Source: Actinomycetota bacterium
Lineage (GTDB): Bacteria > Actinomycetota > Actinomycetes > Mycobacteriales > Mycobacteriaceae
Reading direction: 5' to 3'
DNA length: 6,222 bases
Assembly (NCBI GenBank): GCA_005787665.1
Contig: SYAB01000320.1
Span: forward strand, 1 to 6,222
The notes under the pieces are model-generated. The model did no database searches. It was not told the DNA's origin and worked only from the letters and a program-made list of their open reading frames with translations. A program made the position numbers and the translations under genes. Each line of letters starts with the position of its first letter. Positions within the stretch are counted from its first letter, which is position 1. This document shows positions 5,837-6,222 of the stretch, one piece after another.

Positions 5837-6222
5837 CTGCCGAACGCCTTCTTCGGCGGCGGCCCCTCGGGCAGCACCCCCGGATAGGGCAGCGCGAGTG
5901 CCTCGCGCTGGGCGGCGAACAGCTGTTCGCACGCACCCAGGGCCGCGTCGAGCATCTTGTCCAGCGTCGAGCGCGGGAACGTGGCACCCTCGCCGGTGCC
6001 CTGGATCTCCACGAAGGTCCCGGTGTCGGTGGCGACGACGTTCATATCCACCTCGGCGCGGGAGTCTTCCTCGTACGGCAGGTCGACCCGCACCCGGCCG
6101 TCGACCACGCCGACACTGATAGCCGCGATCGCGCACGACAACGGTTTAGGGTCCGACAGCTTGCCGGCGGCCGCCAGGTAGGTCACCGCATCGGAGAGCG
6201 CCACGTAGGCGCCGGTGATGGC
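5833..6222 (-). CDS. rph: Ribonuclease PH, C-terminal half (5' end outside window)
   Basis: This phosphate-dependent 3'-5' exoribonuclease trims tRNA 3' ends and acts as a hexameric ring in the cytoplasm. About 129 residues are visible out of the usual 240-260, beginning at [13 protein letters not shown]. The family-typical segment [17 protein letters not shown] with its conserved acidic residues follows, then [13 protein letters not shown] and the closing helix [16 protein letters not shown]. The C-terminal end PPPKKAFGS leads to TGA at 5835-5833. That stop overlaps the proposed rdgB start, so the two genes form an operon with probable translational coupling, as in other mycobacteria. Confidence 0.95.
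   Translation of the reverse strand, partial: AITGAYVALSDAVTYLAAAGKLSDPKPLSCAIAAISVGVVDGRVRVDLPYEEDSRAEVDMNVVATDTGTFVEIQGTGEGATFPRSTLDKMLDAALGACEQLFAAQREALALPYPGVLPEGPPPKKAFGS

Noticed and set aside
5837..6136. The upstream part of the rdgB frame as a long N-terminal extension
   Set aside because: It lies wholly inside rph, is Arg/Gly-rich, and RdgB proteins start just before the ASRN motif.

Overview
The window is GC-rich actinobacterial DNA, and its gene content points to Mycobacterium or a close relative (Mycolicibacterium type). The right-hand third has the rph, rdgB, DUF3817 and LprD-like order that I recall from the M. tuberculosis Rv1340 to Rv1343c region. The middle encodes two small secreted proteins of kinds common in mycobacteria (a DUF732 protein and a CAP-family protein). 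Both gene edges at the window ends are cut: the alcohol dehydrogenase at the left and RNase PH at the right.

Layout. Bases 2-733 (+) hold the C-terminal two thirds of a zinc-type NAD-dependent alcohol dehydrogenase. Bases 806-2047 (+) encode a PucR-family regulator, and 2128-3483 (+) a GAF-LuxR regulator. The 80-base gap between them is packed with short palindromes. Bases 3499-3855 (+) (DUF732) and 3862-4344 (+) (CAP) follow within 15 and 6 bases, so LuxR, DUF732 and CAP look like one transcription unit. A tRNA-Leu(UAG) gene lies at 4364-4447 (-), convergent with CAP. Bases 4493-4894 (+) (LprD-like) and 4891-5235 (+) (DUF3817 membrane protein) form a two-gene unit joined by an ATGA overlap. 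Bases 5225-5836 (-) (rdgB) and 5833-6222 (-) (rph, 5' end outside) form a convergent housekeeping unit.

How it may work together. The left part reads as an accessory regulatory block: two regulators, each with a likely signal-input domain, sit between a dehydrogenase and a pair of exported proteins. A signal-responsive cascade is a reasonable inference, but its ligand and targets cannot be read from the sequence. The right part is conserved housekeeping: RNase PH trims tRNA 3' ends and RdgB removes non-canonical purine nucleotides, next to a tRNA gene and two small envelope proteins.

I see no mobile element, CRISPR array, toxin-antitoxin pair, phage gene or clearly novel system. The points most worth checking are the palindrome cluster before the LuxR gene, the apparent CTG start of rdgB, and the possibly leaderless start of the LprD-like gene.
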